From NCBI GenBank assembly GCA_964350135.1, contig CAYGJN010000014.1:1-31638 (forward strand): a DNA stretch of 31,638 nucleotides, in the 5' to 3' direction. Below the pieces are notes generated by a model that searched no databases, was not told the origin of the DNA, and saw only the letters and a program-made list of their open reading frames with translations. This stretch comes from CAYGJN01 sp964350135. GTDB lineage: Bacteria > Bdellovibrionota > Bacteriovoracia > Bacteriovoracales > Bacteriovoracaceae. Each line of letters opens with the position of its first letter. Within the stretch, counting starts at the first letter, position 1. Position numbers and translations under genes: made by a program. Positions 1 to 7,670 of this stretch are shown in pieces.

Positions 1-1859
1 ATTTCACCAGGAGGTGGAGTAGAGCTAAGGTTTCCTGATTTTTCGGCCCAAAACTTTGCAAAGGGAACCTGGCGGCCAGAGTTAAAAGCAATATTGTGAA
101 CTCTTGGACCTGGGGCCACAAGATTTCTTTTCCAGTCATTATTATTAAGACTTTTAACGGTTTTTTGTACCCAATTATCTGGAAGCTTAGGGAGTTGATG
201 ACGATATTTATGATGAAGTTGCTCTTCACTCATTCCTTGCTCAAGGTAATCTGCAATAACACGATCTAGTATTTCATAATCAGGAAGTGCTTGTGAGTCT
301 ATCTGTCCGGGGGCAAGCTCAGCTGAAGGTGCTTTAAAAATTGAACCTTTAGGAATTGGGTTTCCTTGGACTGTATTAATATGATGAGCAAGTTCATAAA
401 CTTGTCCTTTATAAAGATCAATAATAGGAGAGTAGCTTCCCATTAAATCTCCACCTATGGTTCCATATCCCATGGCCGCTTCTGATTTATTGGTCGTTAC
501 TAGCGCCATCATTCCTGGATTTGCATTGGCCTGGGCCATAACGATCGTTCCTCTGGCCCTGGCCTGAGCATTTTGATCGACAAGTCCATCAGACTTTTTA
601 AGGAAGTCTTCCCCTAAAGTTTGCCCTGTGGCCTCCATCATTTTTTCAATAGGAATAATCTTACTTTCAATACCAAGATTTTTTGCCAGCAATTGAGCAT
701 CTTTTACACTATGATCAGATGAATACTTACTAGGCATAAGAACACCTAGAACATTTTCTTTCCCTAGAGCTTCAACGGCTAATGGAGCAACTACAGCAGA
801 GTCAATACCGCCACTTAAACCCAATACCACTTTGCCTTGACCAGATTTACGAGCATAGTCTTTAATACCTTGAACAATACTTTTTCGAACAAGCTCTATT
901 GGAGAATCTATTGAAGCAGAATAATTTTCTGAAACTCTTAAAAGCTCAGCACTTTCTCCACTTCTAGGAACTCGGAAATCAGAAAAAGCAAGACCATCTT
1001 TAAAAGAGGCAAGACGTCCTTTGATATTACCTTTTTGATCAGTAACAAAGGAATGTCCATCAAAAATAATATCATCAGTAGCGCCATATTGATTAGAGTA
1101 AACAAGAGGAACCCCTAGCTTTTTTGATACTTGACCATGAATTGATTCTCGAAGTTCTGCTTTTCCAATACTGCTAGGACTCGCTGATGTAGACAAGACA
1201 AGTTGGACTCCAGCTTTTTTCATAGCATCTGTAGGGTCAACTTGATAAAGCTTTCTTCCATCAACGGTGTCATTTGCCCAGAGGTCTTCACAAATCCCCA
1301 CACCAATTTTGATACCTTTAAAATTTAAAATATTTTGTTCACGGGCAGGCTCAAAAATCCTAGCTTCATCAAAAATATTATATGTTGGAAGCAATGTTTT
1401 TGCCTGGTTATAGATAATTTCTCCATTATGCAAACCACTGACTGCATTTTGCATTGATTTGCCATCAGGGTAAGGAGTCTTTTGAGTGTGTCCCACCAAC
1501 AATAGAGTATCTTTTCCTTTTGTAAGCTCTTTAAGTTTATCAAGTGCTCTTTGAGTACGTTCGTTCATTTCGGGACGATTAACTAAGTCTTTAGGAGGAT
1601 AGCCCACAAGAGAAAGTTCAGGAGTTAAGACAATATCAGCACCATTAACAACCGCAGCCTCATAGGCCTTTGTAATATGCTCAATATTTCCTTCAAAGTC
1701 ACCTACAGTTGGATTGAACTGAACAGTAGCAACCTTTAAAGTATTGGGATTAATTACATCAACAATATCGTCAAAGAGAATACCACCCAGAGATTTAGAT
1801 TCTTTAGCAATAGAATGCGAATAATTGAACAATAGCAAACAGCAGAGAAAAAATCTCAT
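1..1859 (-). CDS. nadE: Glutamine-dependent NAD+ synthase with N-terminal signal peptide (3' end beyond window)
   Basis: The enzyme makes NAD+ from deamido-NAD+, ATP and ammonia taken from glutamine. The reading frame is open to the window edge, so about 619 residues are visible and the C-terminus is missing. Domain 1 is a nitrilase-type glutaminase with the catalytic triad in view: E81 (TPELSLVGYPPKD), K154 (AKTLLPTYNIFDEARIF) and C190 (GICEDLW). Domain 2 is the synthetase, with the ATP pyrophosphatase loop SGGIDS at 349-354. The start at 1859 has a good ribosome site (AAGGAG, 8 nt spacing). It adds about 40 residues before the nitrilase fold, beginning with an Arg, a hydrophobic stretch rich in Leu/Phe/Cys and an S-I-A cleavage-like site near residue 18. 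The next Met (residue 98) lies beyond E81, so a cytosolic start is hard to find. The family call is firm; export is predicted from sequence only. Confidence 0.93.
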   Translation of the reverse strand, partial: MRFFLCCLLLFNYSHSIAKESKSLGGILFDDIVDVINPNTLKVATVQFNPTVGDFEGNIEHITKAYEAAVVNGADIVLTPELSLVGYPPKDLVNRPEMNERTQRALDKLKELTKGKDTLLLVGHTQKTPYPDGKSMQNAVSGLHNGEIIYNQAKTLLPTYNIFDEARIFEPAREQNILNFKGIKIGVGICEDLWANDTVDGRKLYQVDPTDAMKKAGVQLVLSTSASPSSIGKAELRESIHGQVSKKLGVPLVYSNQYGATDDIIFDGHSFVTDQKGNIKGRLASFKDGLAFSDFRVPRSGESAELLRVSENYSASIDSPIELVRKSIVQGIKDYARKSGQGKVVLGLSGGIDSAVVAPLAVEALGKENVLGVLMPSKYSSDHSVKDAQLLAKNLGIESKIIPIEKMMEATGQTLGEDFLKKSDGLVDQNAQARARGTIVMAQANANPGMMALVTTNKSEAAMGYGTIGGDLMGSYSPIIDLYKGQVYELAHHINTVQGNPIPKGSIFKAPSAELAPGQIDSQALPDYEILDRVIADYLEQGMSEEQLHHKYRHQLPKLPDNWVQKTVKSLNNNDWKRNLVAPGPRVHNIAFNSGRQVPFAKFWAEKSGNLSSTPPPGE

Positions 1860-2083
1860 GAACAATACTCCTTACAGATCCTTTTCGTCATCAAAATAAA
1901 AAACATAAAAGAAGGTTAATATTATTTAAGAGGTGGGTTACTTTTTTAGTCAACTACTGGTGTTCTTTCTAACCTTTTCGGATTGCTCTCAATCTTAAAG
2001 CTGATAAAATTGCTATAGATAGTAACCAATGTTTTATATTCTCAGAATATTTCTTTAATATAGGCTTTTACTTTAGAGACATC

Positions 2084-2941
2084 ATGAAAATAGAAGTTAA
2101 ATTATTTGAAAAGCCAAATGAACTAGGCGAAGAAGGGTACTCTTTGCTAGAAAAAAGAGAAGCAGAAAATAATCTTCCTTTAAGTTTGTTAAGGTCTCTT
2201 GAAAATAATCTTTATCAGTATAGTGATGAAGATCCTTTGTTTTTTGGTATTTACACTAATCAAAAACTAAGCTCAATTGCTCTTAGGACTCCCCCTTATA
2301 ATCTTATAATTACAAAATCGGATAAAGTGGAACTTGTTGAGCTTAATAATTTTTTGAAAAATGAAAACCTTCAAATCCCTGGAGTTCTCGGACCTAAAAA
2401 AGAAGCTGAGATATTCTCAAAACTTTATTGCAATGAAAGAGGATTAGCTTCTAAGCTTAGAACAGCTGAGAGAATCTATAAGCTCAATAAGGTTAAACAC
2501 CCAGAGTACCCTAAAGGATCATTAAGACTTGCTACAATGGATGATTATAAGATTTTAAGTGATTGGGGAGTTGGTTTTGCTAAAGACGCCTTTTTGGATG
2601 AGTTTCATATTAAAAATGCTCCTAAAACAATGAAAAGACTAATTGAGAGCAATAGTCTTTATGTATGGGATGAAGATGGTATAAAAACCATGGCCTCAGC
2701 TCAAGGAGTAACCCTTAGTGGTATACGAGTTGGCTATGTTTACACTCCAAAAGAGCTTAGAAAAAAAGGTTACGCATCAGCAATCACAGCTGCCCTAAGC
2801 CAATATCAACTTGATCATGGAAGAAAATTTTGTTTTCTTTTTACAGATCTCGCAAATCCCACGTCAAATTCAATTTATAAAAAAATTGGTTATAAAGAAG
2901 TTTGTGATATTGACATGCTAGAGTTTGTGAACAGAGCTTAG
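2084..2941 (+). CDS. GNAT-family N-acetyltransferase
   Basis: This 285-residue protein is a predicted acetyl-CoA-dependent N-acetyltransferase with unknown substrate. The C-terminal 140 residues carry the GNAT core: a strand followed by VGYVYTPKELRKKGYASAI, matching the acetyl-CoA pyrophosphate-binding loop (R/Q-x-x-G-x-G/A), then a strand ending FTDLANPTSN and a final helix-strand SIYKKIGYKEV, which is typical of this group. The N-terminal half is less conserved and may be a degenerate second GNAT repeat. It converges with the ankyrin gene, leaving only two bases between the stop codons. The ribosome site is weak (AGAG about 7 nt before ATG). Family confidence is high and substrate is unknown. 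Confidence 0.8.
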   Translation: MKIEVKLFEKPNELGEEGYSLLEKREAENNLPLSLLRSLENNLYQYSDEDPLFFGIYTNQKLSSIALRTPPYNLIITKSDKVELVELNNFLKNENLQIPGVLGPKKEAEIFSKLYCNERGLASKLRTAERIYKLNKVKHPEYPKGSLRLATMDDYKILSDWGVGFAKDAFLDEFHIKNAPKTMKRLIESNSLYVWDEDGIKTMASAQGVTLSGIRVGYVYTPKELRKKGYASAITAALSQYQLDHGRKFCFLFTDLANPTSNSIYKKIGYKEVCDIDMLEFVNRA

Positions 2942-2943
2942 TT

Positions 2944-4866
2944 TTATGTTAAACCTTTAGACTTTAAAAAATCCATCGCCTCTTTATGCTTTTTCATTTT
3001 GGCATAATTCATTGCAGACTTATTTTTGTCATCTTTCTTGTTTAAATTTGCTTTATTTTCAAGTAGAAGCTCCATCATAGGAATATTGCCATTATGAGCA
3101 GCAATCATAAGTAGAGTTACACCACCATCTGTTGCAACATCAGCACGAGCTCCATTTTTGATTAATAATTCTGCAATTTCGAAAAAATTTCCATGGCAGG
3201 CCATAAAAAGCGGGGTCCTTCTTTTACTATCTGCTTTTCGAATTCCTTTTTCATCAATCTCAATAAATTTTTCCATTGTTTTTAAATTACCGCTCATAGC
3301 TGCAAAATGAATAGGGCTTCTTCCAATTTTGTCTCTATCGTTTAAATCAGCTCCGATACTTAAAACATGTTCAACTAAGGCAAGATTTCCACTCATGGCA
3401 GCAAGCATAAGCTTAGTTCGTCCCTTAGTGTCTCTTTTTTCAATAATAGATTCAGCCTCTTCCTTAAAGTTTGTGCTGATATCTTCAGTAGCTGCTTTAA
3501 TTTTGCCTTTAATAAAATCCTTAAATTCCTTTGTGTTTTTTCCTGTTTGAAAGCTCTCCATTTTTTCCGCAATTTCTTTTTCTAGTTGGCCAAGCTTGTT
3601 ATTGATAAGCCCTCTTTCTTTTTCAACAGAGCTTCCAAGAAACTTAACAGTCATCCATTCATCTTTAATCTCTTCCTTTAATCCGGGGATCCTGCTAAAG
3701 ACTTCTTCAATTTTTTCAGATGTACCAGCAATTTTGTTTATTACTTCTTGTTCTTCTGGCGTTCCTGAAATTAACAAAGCTTCTTCATCTACCGTATAAT
3801 TACCCTTAACACGTTCAACTTCTTCAGTAAGATCAAGTGTAACACCGCTAATAATATCTAAGGACTCGAGTTTAAAAAGGGCCCTAATGATCTTTTCTTC
3901 AATTGGCCCGGTATAAGTCTTCATGAAATAATTGAAGTATTTTTTAAGATCATTGTCTTCGCTTGCTTCTGTAAGAAGCAGCATATGACTCCAGTGTTCG
4001 AGGATAACAAAAACTCTTGATAGCTGATCAAGTCCTTTGAGATCATTCGAAAAACTTTTTCCCTCTTTATTACCATGATGCTCTTTAATGATTTGCAGGG
4101 CTCTTTTTCCAAGCTCTGGTATTCCTTGGAGTGCTATGGCAGTATTAGCGGCATGGGCCCTTATAATCTCCATGTCCTCTTCACTAAAACCACCGTTGAC
4201 AAGAGTTTTTAAGTCTCTTACTGATGCCATTTCTTCTTTTGGTAGGATTAAGTCATGATAAAAGGCAGCATTGCAAAAATCATCAATATCTTCTTGCTTT
4301 GTGATTCCGATCTCTCTTAGAACATACATTCCAAGAAAGACCATCAGCTGAGTACACCGGTAGCGAAAACTTGCTGGAGATGTTTTTAAGTTTTTAATCA
4401 AACTGCTCACTTGATTTGTTTGCATGGCAAAACTCATCATGGATGTGATAGTCACTTGCGCTTGTTCTGCAATATCTTCAGGTACACCTCCGCCAACAAG
4501 AATATTGGCTATTTCTTCAAGCTCATTTGCCAATGCTTTAAGGTGTTCTGCATTTTCTTCAACTAATTCACTAGCAACAAAAACCTCGTCTTCATCAATA
4601 CCTTCTCCCGCAACAAGATTATTGCCGTCTTGCTCTTGGCCTTCTCCCGCAACAAGATTATTGCCTTCTTGCTCTTGGCCTTCACCCGCAACAAGATTAT
4701 TGCCGTCTTCTTCTTGGCCATTACCTTTTACCATTATATTTTCTGCATTGAGGTCAACGCTAGAAATGTTTTTTGAAAGGAGTTCTTGAGTTTGCAAAGT
4801 AACTGAGTTTACAAAAATAAGTCGTTTAGTTGCCAATACAAATAATTGGGCATAATTTGCAAGCAT
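2944..4866 (-). CDS. Degenerate HD-GYP-like domain protein with C-terminal ankyrin repeats (5' part lost at assembly gap)
   Basis: From the ATG at 4866 the frame gives 640 residues, but the true protein probably begins upstream across the gap. Residues 1-25 resemble the end of a domain whose earlier part lies in the 4943-5482 frame. Residues 50-90 hold three near-identical 13-residue repeats (GNNLVAGEGQEQE). Residues about 165-300 look like an HD-GYP phosphohydrolase with HD at 204-205, H238 and HH at 263-264. The HDIGK is HDLIL, the GYP motif is absent (HHGNKEGKSF) and the first His is not evident, so c-di-GMP hydrolysis is doubtful. Residues about 478-640 are roughly five ankyrin repeats (RTKLMLAAMSGNLALVEHVL, RSPIHFAAMSGNL, RTPLFMACHGNFFEIAELL). 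An in-frame TAA lies at 4900-4902 between the gap and this ATG. It is probably a signalling or scaffold protein that binds partners through the ankyrins. Confidence 0.65.
   Translation of the reverse strand: MLANYAQLFVLATKRLIFVNSVTLQTQELLSKNISSVDLNAENIMVKGNGQEEDGNNLVAGEGQEQEGNNLVAGEGQEQDGNNLVAGEGIDEDEVFVASELVEENAEHLKALANELEEIANILVGGGVPEDIAEQAQVTITSMMSFAMQTNQVSSLIKNLKTSPASFRYRCTQLMVFLGMYVLREIGITKQEDIDDFCNAAFYHDLILPKEEMASVRDLKTLVNGGFSEEDMEIIRAHAANTAIALQGIPELGKRALQIIKEHHGNKEGKSFSNDLKGLDQLSRVFVILEHWSHMLLLTEASEDNDLKKYFNYFMKTYTGPIEEKIIRALFKLESLDIISGVTLDLTEEVERVKGNYTVDEEALLISGTPEEQEVINKIAGTSEKIEEVFSRIPGLKEEIKDEWMTVKFLGSSVEKERGLINNKLGQLEKEIAEKMESFQTGKNTKEFKDFIKGKIKAATEDISTNFKEEAESIIEKRDTKGRTKLMLAAMSGNLALVEHVLSIGADLNDRDKIGRSPIHFAAMSGNLKTMEKFIEIDEKGIRKADSKRRTPLFMACHGNFFEIAELLIKNGARADVATDGGVTLLMIAAHNGNIPMMELLLENKANLNKKDDKNKSAMNYAKMKKHKEAMDFLKSKGLT
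4601..4717. repeat. Three tandem 39-bp in-frame repeats
   Basis: Units lie at 4601-4639, 4640-4678 and 4679-4717, with only a few mismatches between copies. On the minus strand each encodes the 13-residue acidic, Gly/Asn-rich unit GNNLVAGEGQEQE/D. The period is divisible by three, so copy number can change without a frameshift, giving a variable-length linker between the N-terminal part and the HD-GYP-like part. There are no spacers, so this is not a CRISPR array. Confidence 0.9.
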
Positions 4867-4932
4867 TTCTTTTAGGCTTTGAGCTTCAACTGCCTCATCT
4901 TATATAAGTCGGATTTTGGAGTCAGATGATTT

Positions 4933-4942
4933 NNNNNNNNNN
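4933..4942. other. Assembly gap (10 N)
   Basis: Ten consecutive Ns are present. The 99 bases on each side (4943-5041 and 4834-4932) align without indels in the same minus-strand codon frame, with 69 of 99 identical by hand count. The join therefore lies between two related sequences. The real gap length is unknown, and gene structure across it should not be trusted. Confidence 0.97.
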
Positions 4943-5482
4943 CCACTCCACGAATCTGTCATTATTTCCCATCTTTTCAGTTAGGCTTGGAGCTGCGACT
5001 GCCTCCTCTTCTTTTAGTCTGATTTTGTAGTCATTATCTTTTTCAGTGAAAATATCGCAAGGGATTTGTTCTAGCGTTAAAAAGTACTTAGACTCAAAAG
5101 GGAAATATATTGGTACTGTTTTTGTGGCCATTTTCTCTGCAGTAACACCTAGGATTTTTGCAGCTGTTTGTAGAAGAGGTTGAACTTTTAATGACTCATC
5201 AATTTTTATCTCACCTTCTTTATTTCCTATGATAATAGTTGGGCAATCAATGTCTTTTCCATTGAGGTATTCAATAACTTTTTCTACTTTTGTATCTTGG
5301 CCTGATTTATTTTGAATGAGAACAAGATCAATATCGCCTTTAACTAATTTATCAAAGTCACCTATGAACTCATCATAATTGCTGAAATCATAAACAGTTG
5401 CGCCCACATAAACTTTTAAGTTTAAGGAAAGTACAGATCTGTAAGACTCTCTATCCTCTATGAGAATGATATTTGAAGACAA
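4943..5482 (-). CDS. Receiver-like (pseudo-REC) N-terminal part of a regulator, truncated by gap
   Basis: About 180 residues are readable before the Ns. The start is a TTG at 5482 preceded by GAGGTAATAAA, a well-spaced ribosome site. Residues 1-90 resemble a response-regulator receiver: strand NIILIEDRESY with the acidic pair ED, then a strand DIDLVLIQNKSG where the phospho-acceptor Asp would normally sit, then PTIIIGNK with a Lys. Gln/Asn at the acceptor site suggests no phosphorylation. Residues about 120-180 (IYFPFESKYFLTLEQIPCDIF) resemble the linker seen before HD-GYP domains in deltaproteobacterial-type regulators. The most economical reading is that this is the N-terminus of the ankyrin protein downstream, a roughly 800-residue protein. 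A tandem paralogue is the alternative. Confidence 0.6.
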
Positions 5483-5825
5483 TTTATTACCTCGTGATTT
5501 TCTATCGGTTTTTTCTTAAGTATAGTAAATGTTTTGCTTTCGTTGAGTTTATCCTAATAGCTAAAGAGTACAGTATAAACCGATGGTAGTTGAGGTTATC
5601 TATTTGAAAATTCATTAACTCCTAGTAATTTGATCTTTTATAAAAGACAACTTTCATATTGTCCTTGAAATTTCGTTTAGAGGTTGAATAATAAGATCAG
5701 ATATGTTTCAGTGAAAAAGCCCTTAGACATTATTCACTTTGCAATAACCCTTTAATTTCATAATTATTATGCCGAAAAGCTTCTTAATACAGAATAATTA
5801 TAAAGTCGGTTTAAAAGAAGTACTT
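5483..5825. other. 343-bp divergent intergenic region
   Basis: This spacer lies between the outward-facing regulator (-) and membrane-protein (+) genes. It has no convincing ORF. It holds a perfect 14-bp palindrome (5634-5647), an 8-bp inverted pair ATCGGTTT/AAACCGAT (5504-5511 and 5577-5584), a minus-strand TATACT at 5572-5577, and a plus-strand TTGCAA-16-TAATTA (5739-5766) that could drive the membrane-protein gene. None of these is strong on its own. Confidence 0.5.
5634..5647. promoter_or_regulatory. Perfect 14-bp palindrome, possible operator
   Basis: TCTTTTATAAAAGA equals its own reverse complement. It lies roughly midway between two divergent genes, a usual place for a shared operator. 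It is AT-rich, so chance occurrence is possible, and no regulator can be assigned. Confidence 0.3.
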
Positions 5826-6428
5826 ATGAGAAAAATACTAATCTCCTTTTTAGTTTTAGCAACTCTATCATCTCTAAGTATGAGTAAAGGCTATGCTGAT
5901 GTCCAAGAAACTGAAAATCAGAGACAAGCTTTAAAAAACTTTTTTTCCTTTAAGAATTTAATGAAGTTATTTTTTTCTAATGATCAAGAAAGGTTAGTTG
6001 CTGAGTATCTTGATAATTTTAGCAATACACCAGAGGAAAAAATAAGAGATAATCTGAATAAACTATTAAAAACATCCCCTGTAGGAAATTTTATAAAGCC
6101 TGATTCAAATACTGTCTATTTTTATGCACGTATGCATAAAGATCCTGAAATCCTTGAAGGTCTAGCTGGAGGGTTTAAAGATAGATCAAATTTTTATTCA
6201 TTTCTTGGTGTAAGTGCATTTCTTTTCTTTTTAGGGATAATGAGAAAAAGATACAAAAGAAAGAATAAAGGTGTTCCTGGTACTTTTATCAAAAGTACCG
6301 CTATGCTTTTGGTCTTGCTGTTTATGCAATACAGTGTCTTTATGTTCTTTTTTGGAGAGAACCTACAGCCTGCGATTCAAGCGTTTGATGAAATTGAAAG
6401 AGAAAGAGCTGAGAGTATGGAGATATGA
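5826..6428 (+). CDS. Hypothetical secreted or membrane protein with two transmembrane segments
   Basis: I do not recognise the family. The frame opens at 5769, but the ATG at 5826 is preferred because it has AAAGAAG five to seven bases upstream and begins a normal signal peptide (MRKILISFLVLATLSSLSMS, cleavage near GYA-DV). The 200-residue product has a charged helical middle (residues 25-105), then a membrane segment (about 123-139, FYSFLGVSAFLFFLGI), a very basic loop (RKRYKRKNKG) and a second membrane segment (about 155-178). The tail is acidic. The stop overlaps the start of the TerB-like gene (ATGA, 6425-6428), so the two are translationally coupled and may act together at the membrane. 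Confidence 0.7.
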   Translation: MRKILISFLVLATLSSLSMSKGYADVQETENQRQALKNFFSFKNLMKLFFSNDQERLVAEYLDNFSNTPEEKIRDNLNKLLKTSPVGNFIKPDSNTVYFYARMHKDPEILEGLAGGFKDRSNFYSFLGVSAFLFFLGIMRKRYKRKNKGVPGTFIKSTAMLLVLLFMQYSVFMFFFGENLQPAIQAFDEIERERAESMEI

Positions 6429-6871
6429 AAGGTTTTGCAGATACACTCCCAAAGATGGTTAAAAGATGGTTTGCACATGCAATAGCTGGTGCCATAACTG
6501 CTGATGGTATTGTCGATGATGATGAAGTTCAATTTCTCTCCAAGGCAATAGAGTTTTTAGATTCAGAAGATGAAGTTCATGAGCTCTTAGAACTTGTTAA
6601 AACCAAAGCCTTACCTGAACTTCAAAGCATGTCTAGTATAGATCGCAACCAAGCTTTTAGAATGATGGCCACCATTACTCAAATTGTTGCAAATGATGGA
6701 AAGCTTTCAAAGGGCGAGGTTATCTACCTCAAGTCGGTTACGAAAAAGCTGGGGTTTTCAGTGCATTTTAGTACTCAGTTAATTAATTGGGCCAAGAAAA
6801 GTGCGGATGTAAAAAGAGAGTTTAGTGAGCTTAAAAAAGCTGCGACTAATGGGCAGAATCTAGACAGATAA
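6425..6871 (+). CDS. TerB-like domain protein
   Basis: This 148-residue, all-helical cytoplasmic protein resembles the TerB (tellurite resistance/co-chaperone-like) fold. Two internally similar segments each carry the acidic, possibly metal-binding signature: AGAITADGIVDDDEVQFL (residues about 18-35) and TQIVANDGKLSKGEVIYL (about 82-99), both of the A-x-x-DG-x-(V/L)-x-x-x-E type. Its ATG overlaps the stop of the upstream membrane-protein gene by four bases. In this family such pairs often link a membrane partner to an intracellular process; the specific role here is unknown. It is followed by convergent genes with a 43-bp spacer. Confidence 0.75.
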   Translation: MKGFADTLPKMVKRWFAHAIAGAITADGIVDDDEVQFLSKAIEFLDSEDEVHELLELVKTKALPELQSMSSIDRNQAFRMMATITQIVANDGKLSKGEVIYLKSVTKKLGFSVHFSTQLINWAKKSADVKREFSELKKAATNGQNLDR

Positions 6872-6914
6872 TTACAGATACTCACACTGATGGTTTTTGA
6901 TTTTTTGACGGAGA

Positions 6915-7670
6915 TTAGTTTTTTTTAGTCGAGCTAATAAAGTTTTGTATTTTTTTTGCCACCCAATAACCATCATCCAGAGGGAGATCATGTCCCGCCT
7001 CATGATTCATCTCAATAGTTGAGTCGGTATGGTCTTTAATATAAAAAGAGCATTTATATGAACATAGCTGATCATGTCTTGAGCATAAAATAAGAAATTT
7101 TTGATGAAGCCCAACTGGAAGATGAAATTTAGATGCAGCGTAAATTTGCTTTATAAAAGTGTCTCTTTTTGTTGGAAAACTTCTATGAATTGAGACCCAT
7201 TTAGAAATTATTTTTGGATCTATTGGTTTTGAGCTAGTAATTTTATAGATAAGCTCTTCTCGTTTATCATCTCGAAGTTCAGCAAATGCTCTAATAAGCG
7301 TTGCCATGGCCTTAGGTTTTACTCTATCTAGTAAGTTGCAATCTGCACTACTTGCATTAATTATAATAGCTTGGGAAAAGTCCTCAGGGAATTGTCTGGC
7401 CCAGCTGAGACAAATCATAGCACCCATTGAAATACTTATAGGAATCCATTCTTTGTTCTTTTTTATTTCTAAAAAGTCTTTTCTGATTATTTTAGCAGCT
7501 TCTTCTACTGAATCAGGAAAGGTGTTTTGGTTTCTATAACCAGTTCCAGGTAGATCAAGGTATTTGATTTGAGAATCTGGAAATATATTTTTTAACTCAT
7601 TTTCAAAATCAAGCCAATGAGCGTGATAACGACCAAGTCCTCTTAATAAAACAAAGTTGGGAGTATTCAT
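6915..7670 (-). CDS. Alpha/beta hydrolase
   Basis: A 251-residue alpha/beta-hydrolase fold protein, probably an esterase, lipase or thioesterase. The oxyanion region is LLRGLGRYHAHW (residues 8-19). The nucleophile elbow is S-I-S-M-G (79-83) with S81 as nucleophile; the first Gly of GxSxG is replaced by Ser. A likely acid is in SRHDQLC and the His in NHEAGHDLPLDD. The frame can begin at 7676, but ATG 7670 is better: it has GAGG eight bases upstream and overlaps the stop of the M14 gene as ATGA. It is the last gene of the olsB-olsA-M14 operon, so a lipid-type ester is a reasonable substrate guess. No signal peptide is present. Confidence 0.78.
   Translation of the reverse strand: MNTPNFVLLRGLGRYHAHWLDFENELKNIFPDSQIKYLDLPGTGYRNQNTFPDSVEEAAKIIRKDFLEIKKNKEWIPISISMGAMICLSWARQFPEDFSQAIIINASSADCNLLDRVKPKAMATLIRAFAELRDDKREELIYKITSSKPIDPKIISKWVSIHRSFPTKRDTFIKQIYAASKFHLPVGLHQKFLILCSRHDQLCSYKCSFYIKDHTDSTIEMNHEAGHDLPLDDGYWVAKKIQNFISSTKKN

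Noticed and set aside
1325..1543. A 72-codon minus-strand frame inside the NAD+ synthase gene
   Set aside because: It lies in another frame of a gene with full catalytic motifs and has no recognisable domain.
4601..4717. Tandem repeats as a possible CRISPR array
   Set aside because: Units are directly adjacent with no spacers, in frame within a coding sequence, and there are no cas genes.
4424..4789. A 121-codon plus-strand frame opposite the ankyrin gene
   Set aside because: It runs antisense through the 39-bp repeats, so its repeated Ser/Pro-rich product only mirrors them. The minus frame has clear domain matches.
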